Positions 1-12,208 of a stretch of DNA of 64,000 nt are shown in pieces (within the stretch, counting starts at the first letter, position 1; each line of letters begins with the position of its first letter). Source of the stretch: Steinernema hermaphroditum. Lineage: Eukaryota > Nematoda > Chromadorea > Rhabditida > Steinernematidae. A model generated the notes under the pieces. That model saw only the letters and a program-made list of their open reading frames with translations, ran no database searches and was not told the DNA's origin. The position numbers were made by a program, and so were the translations under genes. The DNA lies in assembly GCA_030435675.1 (NCBI GenBank), contig CM059624.1, forward strand, positions 6,286,769 to 6,350,768, written 5' to 3'.

Positions 1-779
1 TTCAGCCAAGTTACAACTACGTGGCTCCTCCCGCGTCCCCGGTGGTCGTCCCTGTCGCACCACCTGCGGCGGTCTCGAGTTACGGTGGCTACATCCCGAC
101 ACAGGAGGTCCGTCCACAAACGGTCACCACCGAGATAACCTACGCCCACCCTCAAACGGTCACTACCGAAGGGACCTACGCGCATCCCTATGGCCCGGCG
201 GCCATCGAAGCGGCTTCATTCCATGCTCCCCTCGTAGACAATACCGTAGTCGCCCCGACTCCGGACATTACCGACGCTCCTCGGACAGTGGAGCTTGACA
301 TCTACGACCAGCAGAACGACCGCAACGAAAGCGAAGACCCAACGCCACCGGAGAAGGAGCCGAAACCGCAGTTGCTGGAAGTGGCGCCCGTGAGCCGCGA
401 CCCGACGAGACTCATCCCAGCCGACATGATGGCGAAACGTTTCCGGATTCTGACGAGTGTCAAAGAGAAGCTCTCCAGGCCCAACAGCAGCTTCGAGAAC
501 ATCGAAGAAGCGCTCGACCCCGCCGTGTGCAACAACCGACAGCTGCAACGGATCATGACGAAGGTGAGACAAATAGACAACCAGACGAACATGAGCCAGC
601 TTTAGGCGATGAACGGCGAGCTGGCTTCGTCGAAGAAGATGATCAAAAAGGCGACGAAGCTGGCCTTCGGAGTGGCCTTCGACGTCCTCTGTGCCGACGA
701 GGACTTCAGCTACAGCGTATACTCCCGGCACTACTGCGAGACGACGCGAGACAACGTAACATGCTTTGCCTTCCTCTAG
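1..779 (+). CDS. Ground-like (Grl) domain protein, 5' end outside window
   Basis: Two exons are visible, 1-563 (open from base 3, no start in view) and 606-779, with a 42-base GT-AG intron. The visible N-terminal part is rich in Pro, Val and Tyr and low in complexity, as is common before a ground-like domain. The C-terminal ~75 residues match the nematode ground-like domain: CNNRQLQRIM, then KKATKLAFGVAFDVLC, then EDFSYSV, a Cys, and the terminal VTCFAFL. Four cysteines in the usual order are present, and the protein ends right after the motif, as in Caenorhabditis Grl proteins. These are secreted, hedgehog-related cuticle or extracellular proteins. The signal peptide would lie off the left edge. 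Domain assignment is confident; function beyond the family is not known. Confidence 0.85.
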
Positions 780-811
780 CCACTGAGTAAACTATTTATA
801 ACATATTGTGC

Positions 812-1377
812 CTACTGCTCCTTCGCGTTTTCCGCTCCTTCGCCGTTGCCTTCCGATTCTATCTTCAGCTCCAGCAACTGATGTAATTGCTCGTCGGCGA
901 AAGTGTCCAGCATCTCCGGCGATAGCTGCTTCCCTAGCGCTCCCTTCGCGATTCCGCTCGTCGAGAGCTGCTTCGCCAGCATCGTGCAGTACTGCGTCCA
1001 CTCGTGGAGGAAGACTAGCGCCTGCTGAGAGTCTGCGTCGCGATGGCGTCGGAACTCATCTTTCACGTACTGGTCGCCCATGTAGCGCATCTCCTTCGGA
1101 AGTCCGTAGTGGAGCCTGGAACGAGACGTGCATGAGACCGCCAGAAGCATCACAAAGCCCATGTGTCTGGGCTCTGTCTGTCTACAAGCACTTGCCTCAT
1201 GGACAAGCATACAATCGAGACAGACAAACTGTTACTACCTGTTGGTGTCTCCCAGAGAGCTAGACAACAGAACGAGACAGAGACAACCACTTACCGCAGA
1301 ATCCGCTTATAGAGGACAAGTGGAAAACGCTGGACGGCGATCTTCTGCACAGCAGTCTTCGCTGCTGCACCGCTCAT
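812..1377 (-). CDS. sdhaf3: Succinate dehydrogenase assembly factor 3 (SDHAF3/ACN9)
   Basis: Exons on the minus strand are 1295-1377 and 812-1115, giving 128 residues. The start MSGAAAKTAVQK was chosen because it is an ATG followed by a clean donor (CG|gtaagt) and because the spliced product reads YKRILRLHYGLPKEM, continuing the LYR-like N-terminus of the family. The core GDQYVKDEFRRH is almost identical to vertebrate SDHAF3. In other eukaryotes this mitochondrial matrix protein helps mature the iron-sulfur subunit of complex II. The length fits the family (about 125 residues). It stands alone between the ground-like gene and PHF14 and lies outside the duplication. Confidence 0.92.
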
Positions 1378-1544
1378 TATGCCTGTGGAAACAAGAAATG
1401 TATTGAGATGTTTACCGCAAAATGAATATAAATACTGCAAAGGCTAGTAAACCTCGAGAACATCAACAACACGGGAGTAACAATAATATCACCGCATTTT
1501 AGAGAACATTTGAAAGACATCAGCAATAACAAAATCTCTCTGAG

Positions 1545-4078
1545 TTAGCTCGCTCGGGAACGCTTAGCTGGATGATGCGGAGTGAAGGTGGTTGGGGGCG
1601 CTCGGGTGCGGCGACCTCGTCCGGAATCGATCACAGGAACCGAGAGTTCTTCTTCATCAGATGACTCTGCGCAGACCGAACACATCCAGCCAGTTGTTCG
1701 AGACTTCTTTGGCATTGAAGTGAGTGGGGGGTCAAGACAGCTGAGGTGGTAGTGATTGTTGCACTGATCGCAGAGGGCGAGCAAATGTTGATCCGTCGTC
1801 TTCTTGCACTCAACGCAGATGTTGATCAGTCGCTGTAGAGTCTTCTGAGGAGGAGACTTGCCGACATTTCCCTTCTGTGAGTTCGACCGTGGACGTCCTC
1901 GTTTGCGTCTTGGTGTATCCTTGGAATCAGTGACACTAAATAAACGCACAGTGAGGTATTCAAAGTGTCCAATGAGTTCAGGAGGGCGCTTCAGAGCTCA
2001 TCGGTATTACAATTATCCACTTACCTGTTGTTCAAAATGCTGGGGGCAGCGGTGATCTTCTTAACGCCAAGTGACGTCAAGAGCTTGAACAAGCTTTTCA
2101 TCTTGCTGTCAGCATTTTCCAGCTTTTCTCTGGTTTCATTGCTTTCCTCTTGAATCTGAAGAAGAATAATGAACGACCATGAGTCGGACGCACAAAACGG
2201 TCACCTTCTCAATCCGTTCGTGTATCAGAATTTGTTTAGCTTTAAGCTCCTCCTTCTTTCGCTCGCTATTTGCCAAATCGGCCATGAGCCTGGGGATGAG
2301 CTTCTCCTGACGATAGTCAAAATACTTAACAAACTCGGTTGAAAAACCAGGAGGCAGGCAGTTAAGTTTGTCAACTCGGTGCACTTTGTTAAAGCTCTTC
2401 TTGAATTCCTCGGCACCGCCATCGGGACCATCTAGTTTCTCAAGCATCTCCATCACGAACTCTGGATGCTGATGCAACAACCGTGGCCCAGGAACGTCGT
2501 GGTTGTATGTGATGTTCAACGAGTTCCAGAGCTTCATGTGCAGCCGCTTCTGATGTTCCTTCTTTCTCAGTTCTCTGGGAGTCAGGATTTTTCTACGATA
2601 ATTGACCATCCGACGTTCCTCTTCTGCTTGCATACGCAAGTAGGCTCGGCGCTGTGCTTTCACTTCTTCAGTGGAAGAGTGCTTTTTGCAAGCGACGATG
2701 CGCGGGTCAAGCGTGTGCGAGCTACTTGCTTCGCCAGCGGTGTCACTATGATCAAATAGTAGACCATGCCTAAATCTCAGTGAATGAGTATGAATCAAAA
2801 GCGGAATAAACAACTTTTGCGCACATGAAATGTGGAAGAATGTTTTGCAGAGTGCGGCATCGCACTGCGTAGTAATACCCGTGCGGGATTCAATTTTTTC
2901 CTCACAAATATTACACGCCTTCTTTCCAAACTCCTTGGAATCGACAGCGCGCCATGAAACAGCCGTCATGTGATGATCATCCAGGAACGTCACGCCCGCA
3001 ATCCATAGGGCACAGTTCAAATGAACCCAGTCGCCGCCTTCTGAAGAACGAACCGTTTTAACATCATGTGGTGAAACGAGTGCGCTTACCAGCACGCTTA
3101 AAAGCGCCAAAACGGTTTGGACACAGCGCACAGTATGGTGGCTCCAATAACCCGTACAAGCACGGCTCGCAAAACCAAGGTTCAGTGCTGCTTGACGAAC
3201 CCTGCGAAGCACTATCATCATGGAAATCCATGGGGCCATAGCACGACTCGTGGACGGCAATTCCACATTTATCGCACTGTATCACTTCTTCCTTCTTTTT
3301 GCTGAACTTCAGGTTCAAACAAAGAGTACACGTCGTGTTTCGCTCAGGCTGAAACAAAGGCATGTGAACAAGCTCCAGGTAAGATCAAACTGACTGGCTT
3401 TCGAGTCAGCCCTTGCACGGACTGTTCTCGACTCAACACGGGAGCCGAGTTGGAGTGCCCAGCAGGCGACGAAGCAGCTGTGTTGAAGGCATGAAGGGTG
3501 GGCATTCCGTTCTCCTGAAGGGACTCCGTCTGCTCATGCTCAGCTTCATCATCATCTTCAGCTTCATCGTCGCTGTCGGAATCGTCGTCCTCCGAACCGC
3601 CCGAGCCCGACCCACTTCCTGAATCGTCCTCTCCTCCGACAACTGAAGCATCACTGCCTTCCTCGTCGTCTTCTTCTCCAACATCTGCAGCGTTTCCATC
3701 GAATTCGTCCTCATCTTCGTCGTCAAAGTCAGGAAGGTCCGATTCCAAGAAGTTCACATTTGGCTTTATTTGACGCTTGCCAGGACCTCTGACTAAACAA
3801 CATAGAAGTTAGCATATGTGTTGCTAGTTCGAGTTATTCAATTCCACTTTGGTCACCCCTACTCCAAAAGAACACAAGACTGTCCGTCTTTTCTCATGAG
3901 TTCAAAAACTCTCGAGTATAAAACCGAACAGCTGAGAAGTGCCTGTCGGGGTGAGAGCCTCACAGAATTTGCGCGCGCGCCTAAAACCGCTACTTGGAAA
4001 GCACAGACCCTCAAAGTGCACATAATAAAGGGACCTACCGAGATACTTGAACCTCGCATTGTCTTCCTCTTCGGCCAT
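1545..4078 (-). CDS. phf14: PHD-finger chromatin protein, PHF14 orthologue (complete copy)
   Basis: Seven exons on the minus strand (4039-4078, 3395-3792, 3090-3348, 2815-3040, 2205-2769, 2025-2155, 1545-1935) join in phase to 669 residues. After an acidic, serine-rich stretch (residues about 30-110), an N-terminal PHD finger (CTLCLNLKF, VIQCDKCGIAVHESCYG, EPWFCEPC) runs directly into an extended PHD module (DWVHLNCALWIAGVTFL, CNICEEK, FFHISCAQK). This is the PHF14 arrangement. A coiled-coil region follows, and a second PHD finger near residues 573-620 (CVECKK, LALCDQCNNHYHLSCLDPP) is followed by a basic tail. PHF14 binds histone H3 tails in the nucleus of other animals. Only this copy keeps the C-terminal PHD finger, because the duplication breakpoint at 2091 cuts the sixth exon. 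The 246-base first intron is long for this region. Confidence 0.9.
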
Positions 4079-5438
4079 TGTTTGTGTGCTTCGGACTTCT
4101 GCAACCCGTCAGTGTTCCTTAAAGTTCGTTTCTTCGCAGCAGTCGGCCGCTGTTTGCTGATGAAGTCGCCCGTTCGGGGTCGATGGCGCTCTTCTTCCCG
4201 CACGGCGACGTCGTTCTATCGAGCGCTTGTGCAGCTGCCAACTGCCTGAAAGGCGCGTCGGGAGCCTACAAATCAAAACGTCATTGGATGCTACGGTAGC
4301 TCTCTTGAGATCGCGGGACAAAGCCAAGGACGGCGGTGTTACCAAATCAATGGTCAGAAATCGGGCAGTTGTCGAGATCGAAAACAGTGAGGTGCATGAA
4401 GTGGGAACCCCAGAGGCAGGAGCCGTAAACGTGCAAGAGTTGAATCGCTACCAAATCCCGCGTCCTTCGAACGAATAAAAACTCGCACCCATAGAAAAGA
4501 GTTGTTAGTACTTTCCGGGCGGCAAGTGCAAAGTATGGTTCTTCTTTCTAACGCATTTTATATCGATTCTCACCAGGCAATGAATCATAATAAAAAAAAT
4601 GCACCGAATGCCCCGGATAATAATACCCAAACAAATAATCGGCCTCCTATGTAGATGCAACTCCTGCAAAGGGCCATTGCGAGAACGTTCAAACGATCTT
4701 TCAGAATAGTTCTGCAAAGAAAACAGTCACACACAAAAGCGTACTTTTCTGTGTCTTCAGTGTTAACAGTCGATTTAGCGCGGCCATCTGCAGAAACTAC
4801 TGCGCAAACATCGAAAGGGGAGCGAAACTTCCCGCAACGAATGGCGGTTGCATATGCCTATGGCTGCGAAGGCGTAGAGAGTTGCCGTTCTCAGAGTCAC
4901 CACAGCTTTTCATGAGGACCTTCTTGTCAAATTGCAAATCTCGCTGACAGTTAGAATTCTCGACATTAACACAGAGAAGGAAATATTAATTTGAAGCGAC
5001 GACATGGGCACTCTCAATCCAAAGCGGGCGTAGTCGATGAAAGCCTCAACTACCAATAGTTTACAGGCTTTTGCTGGACCAAAAGTGGATTGATAGTTCG
5101 TGACAGTTATGCGATATCTAGTGATGGAAGTCGGACACAAAACGCAAGACAGCGCTTCCAGAATTCAAGAGATCGGTGGTGGTGGTCACCATCACATTCG
5201 TCACCATTGGAGTCACCATTGGAGTCACCGCTCGACAGTTGATACATTTCATAAAATTGCGAAAACAACAGTCTACATCCTCCAGCGGTCAACTTTCAGT
5301 ATTCCTAAGAGCACCTGATCTGTCAATAATGTATATTAGCAAACATATTCAATATACTCTACAATAAATCACATAATAACATAATCTACAATACGAGCAG
5401 TGTAGTGAATAGCCAAAATGGCTTACAAACACGAATCG
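4079..5438. other. Intergenic region with one weak candidate gene
   Basis: The region lies between PHF14 and the BTG/Tob gene. On the plus strand, an ATG at 4183 (MALFFPHGD...) and an open frame ending at a TAA at 4476-4478 (ends NRYQIPRPSNE, overlapping an AATAAA) could be joined by an intron of about 53 bases with a poor donor, giving a protein of about 80 residues. I do not recognise it. A short G/GTCACCATTGGA-type repeat lies near 5172-5232. Nothing else is supported. Copy 2 has the same region at 22870-24229. Confidence 0.3.
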
Positions 5439-6251
5439 CTAGCGTTGGTTCTCGCAGGCAGCGGCACCCTTGTGAGAACGATGCGATCCAAATTTGGTCA
5501 TTTCGAAGCCAGCGACCGTGTAACGACGAGTGTACGAAGGCGCTCCCAACATTCGAACGGTGAAGTCGTTATGACTCTGAACAGGAAACAATGAGCAAAG
5601 AGAACAACAAATGACTTTGCTCACAATAGCATCTGGCTGACAGTAGCTACCGTCTTCAGTGGTAAGAAGCAGAGGGATGAACGCTTGCGTGTCATTGTAC
5701 CGATGACCGGAGAACATGTGATCTATAAAAAAATATGTACACTACCGCACTGCTGAGATTAGTTAGCTCACTTATAACAAGAGAAGGCGACTCAAGTTTA
5801 AGGTTCAGAAGGTACTGCGGAAGATAACAATAGTTGATCTTGGGATCACCTTTGTAGATGCTCTCGCGTTTTCGATTGAAGACAACGTAAACTTCTCCTG
5901 GATTGGCGAACAAGGTCATGGATCCAGCGATGCCCTTGGCGTAGTGTTGGTAGTCATCTTTGTGGAAGAATATGTGCTCGAACAGCTTTTGAAAAATTTC
6001 GTCCGCGTCTTGCAGTGTCGCTCCCATCTTTAACAGGCGCTTGCCGTTCATGGCAGGATCCGTCCAGTTGATCATAAAGCGCTCGCGAAGTGCGTTGGCC
6101 AATTCCGTTGCGAAGTGGTACACCTAAAACAGCAAGTTAACAATGCACATGAAAAGCACCAGCTTACTTGGCGAGCCGGGACAATCAGCGGTCCGCTTCC
6201 GTTCATACGGCGAATCACGAAATTGACGATTTCCTTGATTTCGTTGTACAT
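5439..6251 (-). CDS. BTG/Tob family protein, FOG-3-like (copy 1)
   Basis: Four exons (6168-6251, 5772-6123, 5625-5722, 5439-5576) join in phase to 223 residues. The start MYNEIKEIVNFVIRRM matches the first helix of the BTG/Tob domain and is close to nematode FOG-3 in wording. The domain continues through LANALRERF and ends with the strand motif MTLFANPGEVYVVF, equivalent to LTLWVDPYEVSYRI in BTG1. A later TKFGSHRSHK resembles the Tob sequence TKFGSTKMK. Members recruit the CCR4-NOT deadenylase to mRNA; FOG-3 promotes sperm fate in Caenorhabditis. The usual W..P(E/D)KP box is replaced by INWTDPAMNGKR, so partner binding may differ. The gene is divergent from SMC2. Family assignment is good; orthology to fog-3 is an inference. 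Confidence 0.75.
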
Positions 6252-6742
6252 GTTGCACGCTGGGAGCTGTCACAACTAAGGGTCGGGAACGAGCGGTGGG
6301 GTGAGAAGCCGTCCTAGACACGCTAGACACGAGACATGTTACTGTAGGGAGCGTTGCGAGACCCAGCTTGGATTTGAAAATTCGTTTTGTCTGAAGGGTG
6401 CAACTGGCCCTCTGAAGGCGGCGGTCCCTGAAGGTGAATTGTACTTCCTGAGGTCATCCTCGCGCTAACCAAGCTCGCGTTTGAGAATGGATATGTGACA
6501 AAGAGGGTTAGTGTGCGATGCTCGCATGTTTTTAGGAGTGTGTTGCGGTGAGAATCGACGCGCGCTCTAAATTTTTGCTCTTTTTGTAAAGGGTTAGGGT
6601 CCTATCTCCATCTTTCCAACTCAAATTATACATCTTCACATCTTTTCCAACTCCTACTGTATTTCGCGGCGGTTATTCAAAGATTCGTCACATTACCAAG
6701 AGGGAACAACAGTGTGACTTGGTGACTCACAACTGTTTCCAG
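6252..6742. promoter_or_regulatory. Shared intergenic region between divergent BTG/Tob and SMC2 genes
   Basis: This is 491 bases with no coding signal. It must hold both promoters because the two genes are transcribed away from each other. No TATA box is evident. The SMC2 ATG directly follows a 3' splice-like CTGTTTCCAG, so a 5' UTR intron or a spliced-leader acceptor is likely. Copy 2 is at 25043-25533. Confidence 0.5.
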
Positions 6743-9700
6743 ATGCGGATCCAGCGGATCGAAATCGAAGGATTCAAGTCGTACGCGAATCGCGTCGTAA
6801 TCAACGACTTCGATAAAGAGTTCAACGCCATCACGGGCCTCAATGGCAGTGGAAAGTCGAATATCCTGGACGCCATCTGCTTTGTTCTTGGAATCTCAAA
6901 CCTGAGTCATGTCCGCGCAACAAACTTGAACGATCTCGTCTACAAACAAGGACAAACCGGAGTGAACAGAGCCGCAGTGACCATCACCTTCGAGGTGAAC
7001 AAGAACAGCCCTCTGTTCTGTCAGGGTCAATCCAGAATCGTTATTCGCCGCCAGGTTCGGTGATGACAGCAAATAATAAAGTAATACGACTCAATTTTCA
7101 GGTAACAATCAACGGTGTCAGCTCCTACCTGATTAACGGAAAATCGGCCACAATAGGAAGAATCGCGGATCTGTTCCGATCGGTGGGCTTGAACATTAAC
7201 AATCCGCATTTCCTTATCATGCAAGGTCGTGTCACTAAAGTTCTGAACATGAAGCCGCCTGAAGTATGGACATCAGTTCTCTACTGTTCTAAATTTCTAT
7301 CTCAGATACTGGGCATGATAGAAGAAGCTGCCGGGACGCGCCTGTATGACGACAAAGTGGCGAAAACCCTTGGTACCATTGAACAGAAAAACAAGAAGAT
7401 GGAGGAAATTACCGGAATTATAAGAGATGACCTTGAGCCGAAAATGTGTCGACTGAACCAAGATAAGGAGAACTTTGCTGAATACCAGAAACTTGTGAGC
7501 CAAATGAGCATTGCGGAGCAGAACGTCCATCTCGCAGAATACGTCATGTCCAAGGTTTAAAATTACGGATTTTGCATTTTGTTAACGGTGAAAATTGCAG
7601 AAACAGTGCGAACACTTTGAACAACTAGGCAACCAGAAGGGCAGCGAAGTAGCACTTTTCGAGAGTCAGATCGAAAAGAACAGCGACGAAATCGAAAAGG
7701 TTGCCAGGAAACATCAGGATTTGGAGCGTGATCGAGCTCAGGTACACTGTGGTTAGCTCTTCCTTTATGTAGTTCAGAGGGTTTAGACCAACGACGGAGA
7801 ACTTAGAATCTTACAAGACCGTGTAGAGGAGACCTCCAAGTTTTACGCAGCGCTGAAGTCCGAATGCGACGAAAAGAAGACCGAAATTAGGAGCAAAGAG
7901 ATGACAGTTAATCGCCTTGAAGAGAGCGTCGCATCGGTTATTTCTATCAGTTTCCTTCTTGAATCTTATTCATATCGTTCACAGGATGTGCGAAATGTTC
8001 GCGACATGAAAGCTAAACTTTCACAGAAGGAAGCCGACTTTGGTGGAGCTGAAGCATGTGGACGTGAAGCCGAAAAGGCGGTTGAGAAGGCAAGAAACAA
8101 ACTGACAGCCCTGGCTAAGGGCATGACGACCAATGAGCATGGCGAGGCGGCCACCGTTGATGGCCAACTCATTAACGCCAAGTCAGCCTTATCCGACGCA
8201 AAGACAAAAATTCAGATAAATGACAGAAAGTACGTACATTTACCTGAAAGCATTGCGCCCTACGAAGGACTACTTCAGGCTCAAGGACTTGCGATCGAGA
8301 TTTTCCCAGAAACAGAAGGAGCTGAAGAATATGGCATCAATAGAGCAACAACAGGCGACGGATATGGATAGACTCAATCGGAAGGTAGAAGTTGCCAAGG
8401 TACGTAGGCTTGATTGTTTTGGCTCGCACTGATAGCTCCACTTTTTAAGGAGAAATTGCTGGCCATAGACTATGTCGAAGGAAGCCTGGGACAGCTCATT
8501 GACACAGAAACCGCGCTTCGTCGCCAGTGTCAGGACATGGATAGATCGGCCAGAAATCGTTATCTGGACGTGCGCAGCTTCTATCAGCCTCCACCCGGCT
8601 TCGACGAGCGAAACATGAAGGGAACCCTAGCCAGCCTGGTTGACTTGAAAGACGTGAAGTACGCGAAAGCGTTGGAAGTGGTGGCCAGGGGCCAGTGGGG
8701 AGACCTCGTAGTCACAGACGACATAAGCGCGAAGACCTTACTGCAGCGGAAAGGATCACTTTTCAACCGAACTCGACTGCAACCTCTGAACAAGCTGCGT
8801 CCCTACTTGGCGCACCCTGAAGTCGTTGCAGAGGCCAAGAGCCGTTATGGAGCGAATAACGTGTTTCTGGCGAAGGAACTTTTGGAATACAGCGATCCCG
8901 AGGTTGAGCCTGCAGTTAACTATTACTTTGGCAATACGATAGTGTGTACCAGTATGGACATAGCGCAAGGAGTGACGTTTGGGCTCAAAATGCGCTCCGT
9001 GACGTTGGATGGTGAGGACTACCGTCCAAGTGGTGTTCTCTCTGGAGGTACAAATGAAAACACACATCTGGTGAAATCTGTTTTCTTCTTCAGGGTCATT
9101 AAAAGGCTCCAATTGGATCCTGGCTGATATTGACAGAGCCAAAAAAGTCCAGATTCGCTCAAGGGAGCTCACCCATGAAATGGCGATCATTCAAGGTATT
9201 CCAACGCCATTCTACAGCCCTGTTTTTAAAGAGAACATTTTTCAGCACAAGTAAAGGAGGGAAGGAAAAAGGAAATTAAGTATACGGCGGCGAAAAGAGA
9301 GTACGATCAGCTGTGCGGAGAATTGGAACAGCTGAAGGAGAAGATGGCCGTTGGATCAGTTGGGATGGTGAAAGAGGAAATTTTGAAACTGGAAGCTGAG
9401 ATTGCCGCTTCTGAAATCACCATCAGCGATGCTCGCGAAGAACAGTCGACCCTAACCACGAAGATAAAGGAATTGGAAGAATACAAGAAGAACGAAAAGG
9501 TCTACAGGGAGAAGGAAAGAAAAGAAGCCGAGAAGGAGCTGAAGCAAGAGGAGGACAGGCTGCGCAACTTGAAAGGAGATTATGAGAAATCGAGGGAAAC
9601 TCTGGATGCACTACGGTAAGCGCGTGTCAGATATGTGCCATTCATTGTTGCTTCCCATTGCAGAGCGGATATTGATTCGATGGAAAGCGATTTGGTCAAC

Positions 9701-10923
9701 AGTCGCCTAGAAATTGAGCAACACCGACAAGAGCTGGCGAAGGATCAGAAGGAGCTCGACCGTTTGGTGGACTCCCTCGCGGAGGCGAAAGTAACATCAC
9801 ACATTAAAAGAAAGCAAGTGAATTTGAACATTTAGAAGTCTTCTTCTGACTCGAAGAAGGATCGTGATGAGTCCAGGGCCAGAGTCCGAAGCATGGAAGC
9901 GGAGTTGCGCTCCCACTTAGACGAAATGAACAAGCTAACGAAGGCGAATTGCGACCTGACGGCCAAACAGAAGGAGGCGGTAGAAGAGCGGAGTCGCTGT
10001 GTGAAGTCGTACGAGCACTACTTGAACAAGATCGATCAGGTGGAAAGGAAATATCCCTGGATCCTGGAAAGAAGAGATTCGCTGCCTGAGGACGTGGACT
10101 ACGACCAGGCGAAGAACGAGTTCAAAAGGCGAAAAGAGCGCTTAGAAGAGCTGAGCCGCATTGTAAATCCGAAAGTAATGGCTCAGCTGGACGTCGTCGG
10201 CGAGCGCCACAATGAGCTCCTGCGAAAACTGGACACGTTGAACAACGAGAAGAAGAATCTCTTGACCACCATCGGCACACTGAACGTGAAGAAGGACACA
10301 GAGATTCTGAAAGCCCATCGCCAGATCGACAAGGTCAGGTTTATCGCACAAGTACAAGACACTGTTCGAATTGCAGGATTTCGGTAATATCTTTGGCTCT
10401 CTACTACCTGGTGCCATGGCAACCTTGGTACCCCCGAAGGACGCCAAGAACGCAATGAGCGGCTTGGAAGTCAAAGTGGGCTTTAACGAAAAATGGAAAG
10501 AAGGACTCCAGGAACTGTCAGGAGGTGCCGAACATCTTGGTGATAGGAATTTCCTAAATATCTGTAATTTCAGGGCAGCGCTCGCTGGTCGCCCTATCGC
10601 TGATCCTGGCCATGCTCAAGTTCAACCCAGCGCCTTTGTACATTCTAGATGAAGTCGATGCAGCTCTTGACATTTCGCACACCCGTAACATCGGCAGAAT
10701 GATAAGCAGTCACTTCAAGGAGTCGCAGGTATACGACCACTGTGTCACTTCCAAAGCTACTTCTTTGCAGTTCATCGTCGTCTCACTCAAGGATAATCTC
10801 TTCAATTACGCCAACGTGCTGTTCCGGACGAGATTCGTCGATGGATCCTCTACGGTAACAAGAACCGAAAACCGCCGAGAGAAAGAAGACGTCGGAGCGA
10901 AAGCGGCCTCGAATGCCCGATAA
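6743..10923 (+). CDS. smc2: Condensin subunit SMC2 (copy 1)
   Basis: Fifteen exons (6743-7054, 7102-7263, 7306-7554, 7601-7741, 7787-7936, 7985-8229, 8279-8399, 8450-9047, 9094-9195, 9246-9615, 9664-9790, 9836-10333, 10377-10524, 10574-10728, 10771-10923) join in phase to 1176 residues; human SMC2 has 1197. The start [15 protein letters not shown] fits the family. Walker A is GLNGSGKSN near residue 32, followed by [12 protein letters not shown]. The hinge lies near residues 510-660. The ABC signature [15 protein letters not shown] is near 1071 and Walker [13 protein letters not shown] near 1095. Long charged coiled coils lie between. SMC2 is the shared ATPase core of condensins, pairing with SMC4 to compact chromosomes. 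All ATPase motifs are present, so this copy looks functional. The second, apparently identical copy is at 25534-29714. Confidence 0.95.
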
Positions 10924-11308
10924 GTGGAATGGCCGAATCGTGAAACATCGAATGTATTTTTGTATCGGCGTTATTATCAATAAGTAAAAATCACTGTAGT
11001 TTGTATTTATTCTTTTTTTGCCACGGCTTCGGGAGCGTTTGCTTCTTTAGATTACTCAAACAGAACGGAGGGAAGTGTCAAACTACAAAAACCAAGCAAG
11101 CGAAGCGCCTGAAAGTTACGATATTTGCTTCGGGCAAAAACTTACACAAAAACAGTCGCACGGTGTTTGCCCACTTCCGGTCGAGGCGTTTAGCAATCCT
11201 CTGAGCAACTTTGAGTAACATGACAGGATTTGTGTGTCTAGGAGGTTGGATAAAAGGAGCCGAAATCGGCAATTTAGCCAGTCACTGCTCCCTTCTTCTC
11301 CTTCCACC
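10924..11308. other. Intergenic region, SMC2 3' end and YG-peptide promoter
   Basis: No gene is seen. An AATAAG-type poly(A) signal follows the SMC2 stop near 10978. A TATA-like GATAAAAG near 11249 lies about 60 bases before the next ATG. Copy 2 is at 29715-30099. Confidence 0.4.
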
Positions 11309-11589
11309 ATGAACGCCTTTCGCCTGTAAGTGTCCCTCCAGCCCGGGCTCAGATTCTCCCCTTCTTCAGCTCCTTCCTCGCCATCCTCCTCGTCGCCGCG
11401 CTCTCCTTCTCACCGCTCGCTGACGCCCAGTACTACTACGGTAGCTACTACCCCTCCTACTACGGTAATTATTACGGAGGGTACGGCTACGGAGGATACG
11501 GATACAGCGCCAATGGATACCCCTCCTATGGCTACTATGGATACTACGGAAAGCGAAGCGTCGACTTCGCCGACGCCCCGAAGCTGTGA
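11309..11589 (+). CDS. YG-rich secreted peptide precursor 1 (copy 1)
   Basis: Exons 11309-11325 (17 bases) and 11370-11589 give 78 residues. The first intron splits codon 6, as in all family members here. Residues 1-26 are a signal peptide (FLAILLVAALSFSPLADAQ). The mature part is almost only Tyr, Gly, Ser, Asn and Pro (YYYGSYYPSYYGNYY and similar), then YGYYGKR|SVDFADAPKL. GKR is a classic dibasic cleavage site with a Gly amide donor, so an amidated YG-rich peptide is predicted. It resembles nematode YG-rich NLP/caenacin antimicrobial or neuropeptide-like precursors in composition, not by clear homology. An AATAAA follows near 11646. A structural cuticle role is the main alternative. Confidence 0.75.
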
Positions 11590-12208
11590 AGATAGAAGAC
11601 CTCCAGATTCCAGAGATTTGAACTAACTGTCTCGGAAGAAAAAACAATAAAATGTGCCTTTCTTTCCAGTCAGATGTATCAGAAACTGATGGTGGTTTCT
11701 TCACAGACAAACGGTGGAGCCAGGAGGCGACAGTAGCCGAGCACAGTGAAGGGTCTCAACGCGGGAAGCATGGTAAGCAGAAGAACGCTGTGTGTGGTCG
11801 TGTCTTCCTCTCATCTGTCTGATTCTTTCGGAACGTTCCTCGTAGACTTCTGCAGACTGTCTGCAACGAAAAAACTGTTTTTTTTGGCTCTGGCGTTGTT
11901 GCTGGCTTGCGCTGGCTTTCTTTTGTGGTACAATAACCCCTTTTTTACGAACCTTTCCATCGTACCACTTTAGCCCCCAGTGGAGCGCCTACTGTTTCGT
12001 GGAATTGTTTCGCATATTTCTAGCTAAACAGATTCATATTCTCTTAACAGACACATGATTAGAAGTCAGGTTGGTCGAGCGAACGGCAATAGCGGAAACG
12101 TTGCTCAATTGTGAGGCTAGGATGAATCTTCGGCAAGTGATAATGTTCAGAAAAGACTTTCGGATAGACCTGAAAGCTTTAGATCGCCACAGATCTTAAG
12201 CGCCGTGC
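11590..12208. other. Intergenic region with a weak ORF
   Basis: An open frame at 11746-11973 (+) contains one hydrophobic stretch (KLFFLALALLLACAGFLLWY), but the same DNA also holds a donor after ATG at 11770 and an acceptor near 11855, which would change the frame. I cannot decide whether it is a gene. Nothing else is seen. Copy 2 is at 30381-30999. Confidence 0.3.

Noticed and set aside
5172..5232. GGT and GTCACCATTGGA short repeats
   Set aside because: Only two to four imperfect units; too short to call a meaningful satellite.
6590..6602. GGGTTAGGG, telomere-like
   Set aside because: Single occurrence; far too short to indicate an interstitial telomere.
11746..11973. Plus-strand ORF with one hydrophobic stretch
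   Set aside because: Possible donor and acceptor inside change the frame; no homology; not called as a gene.
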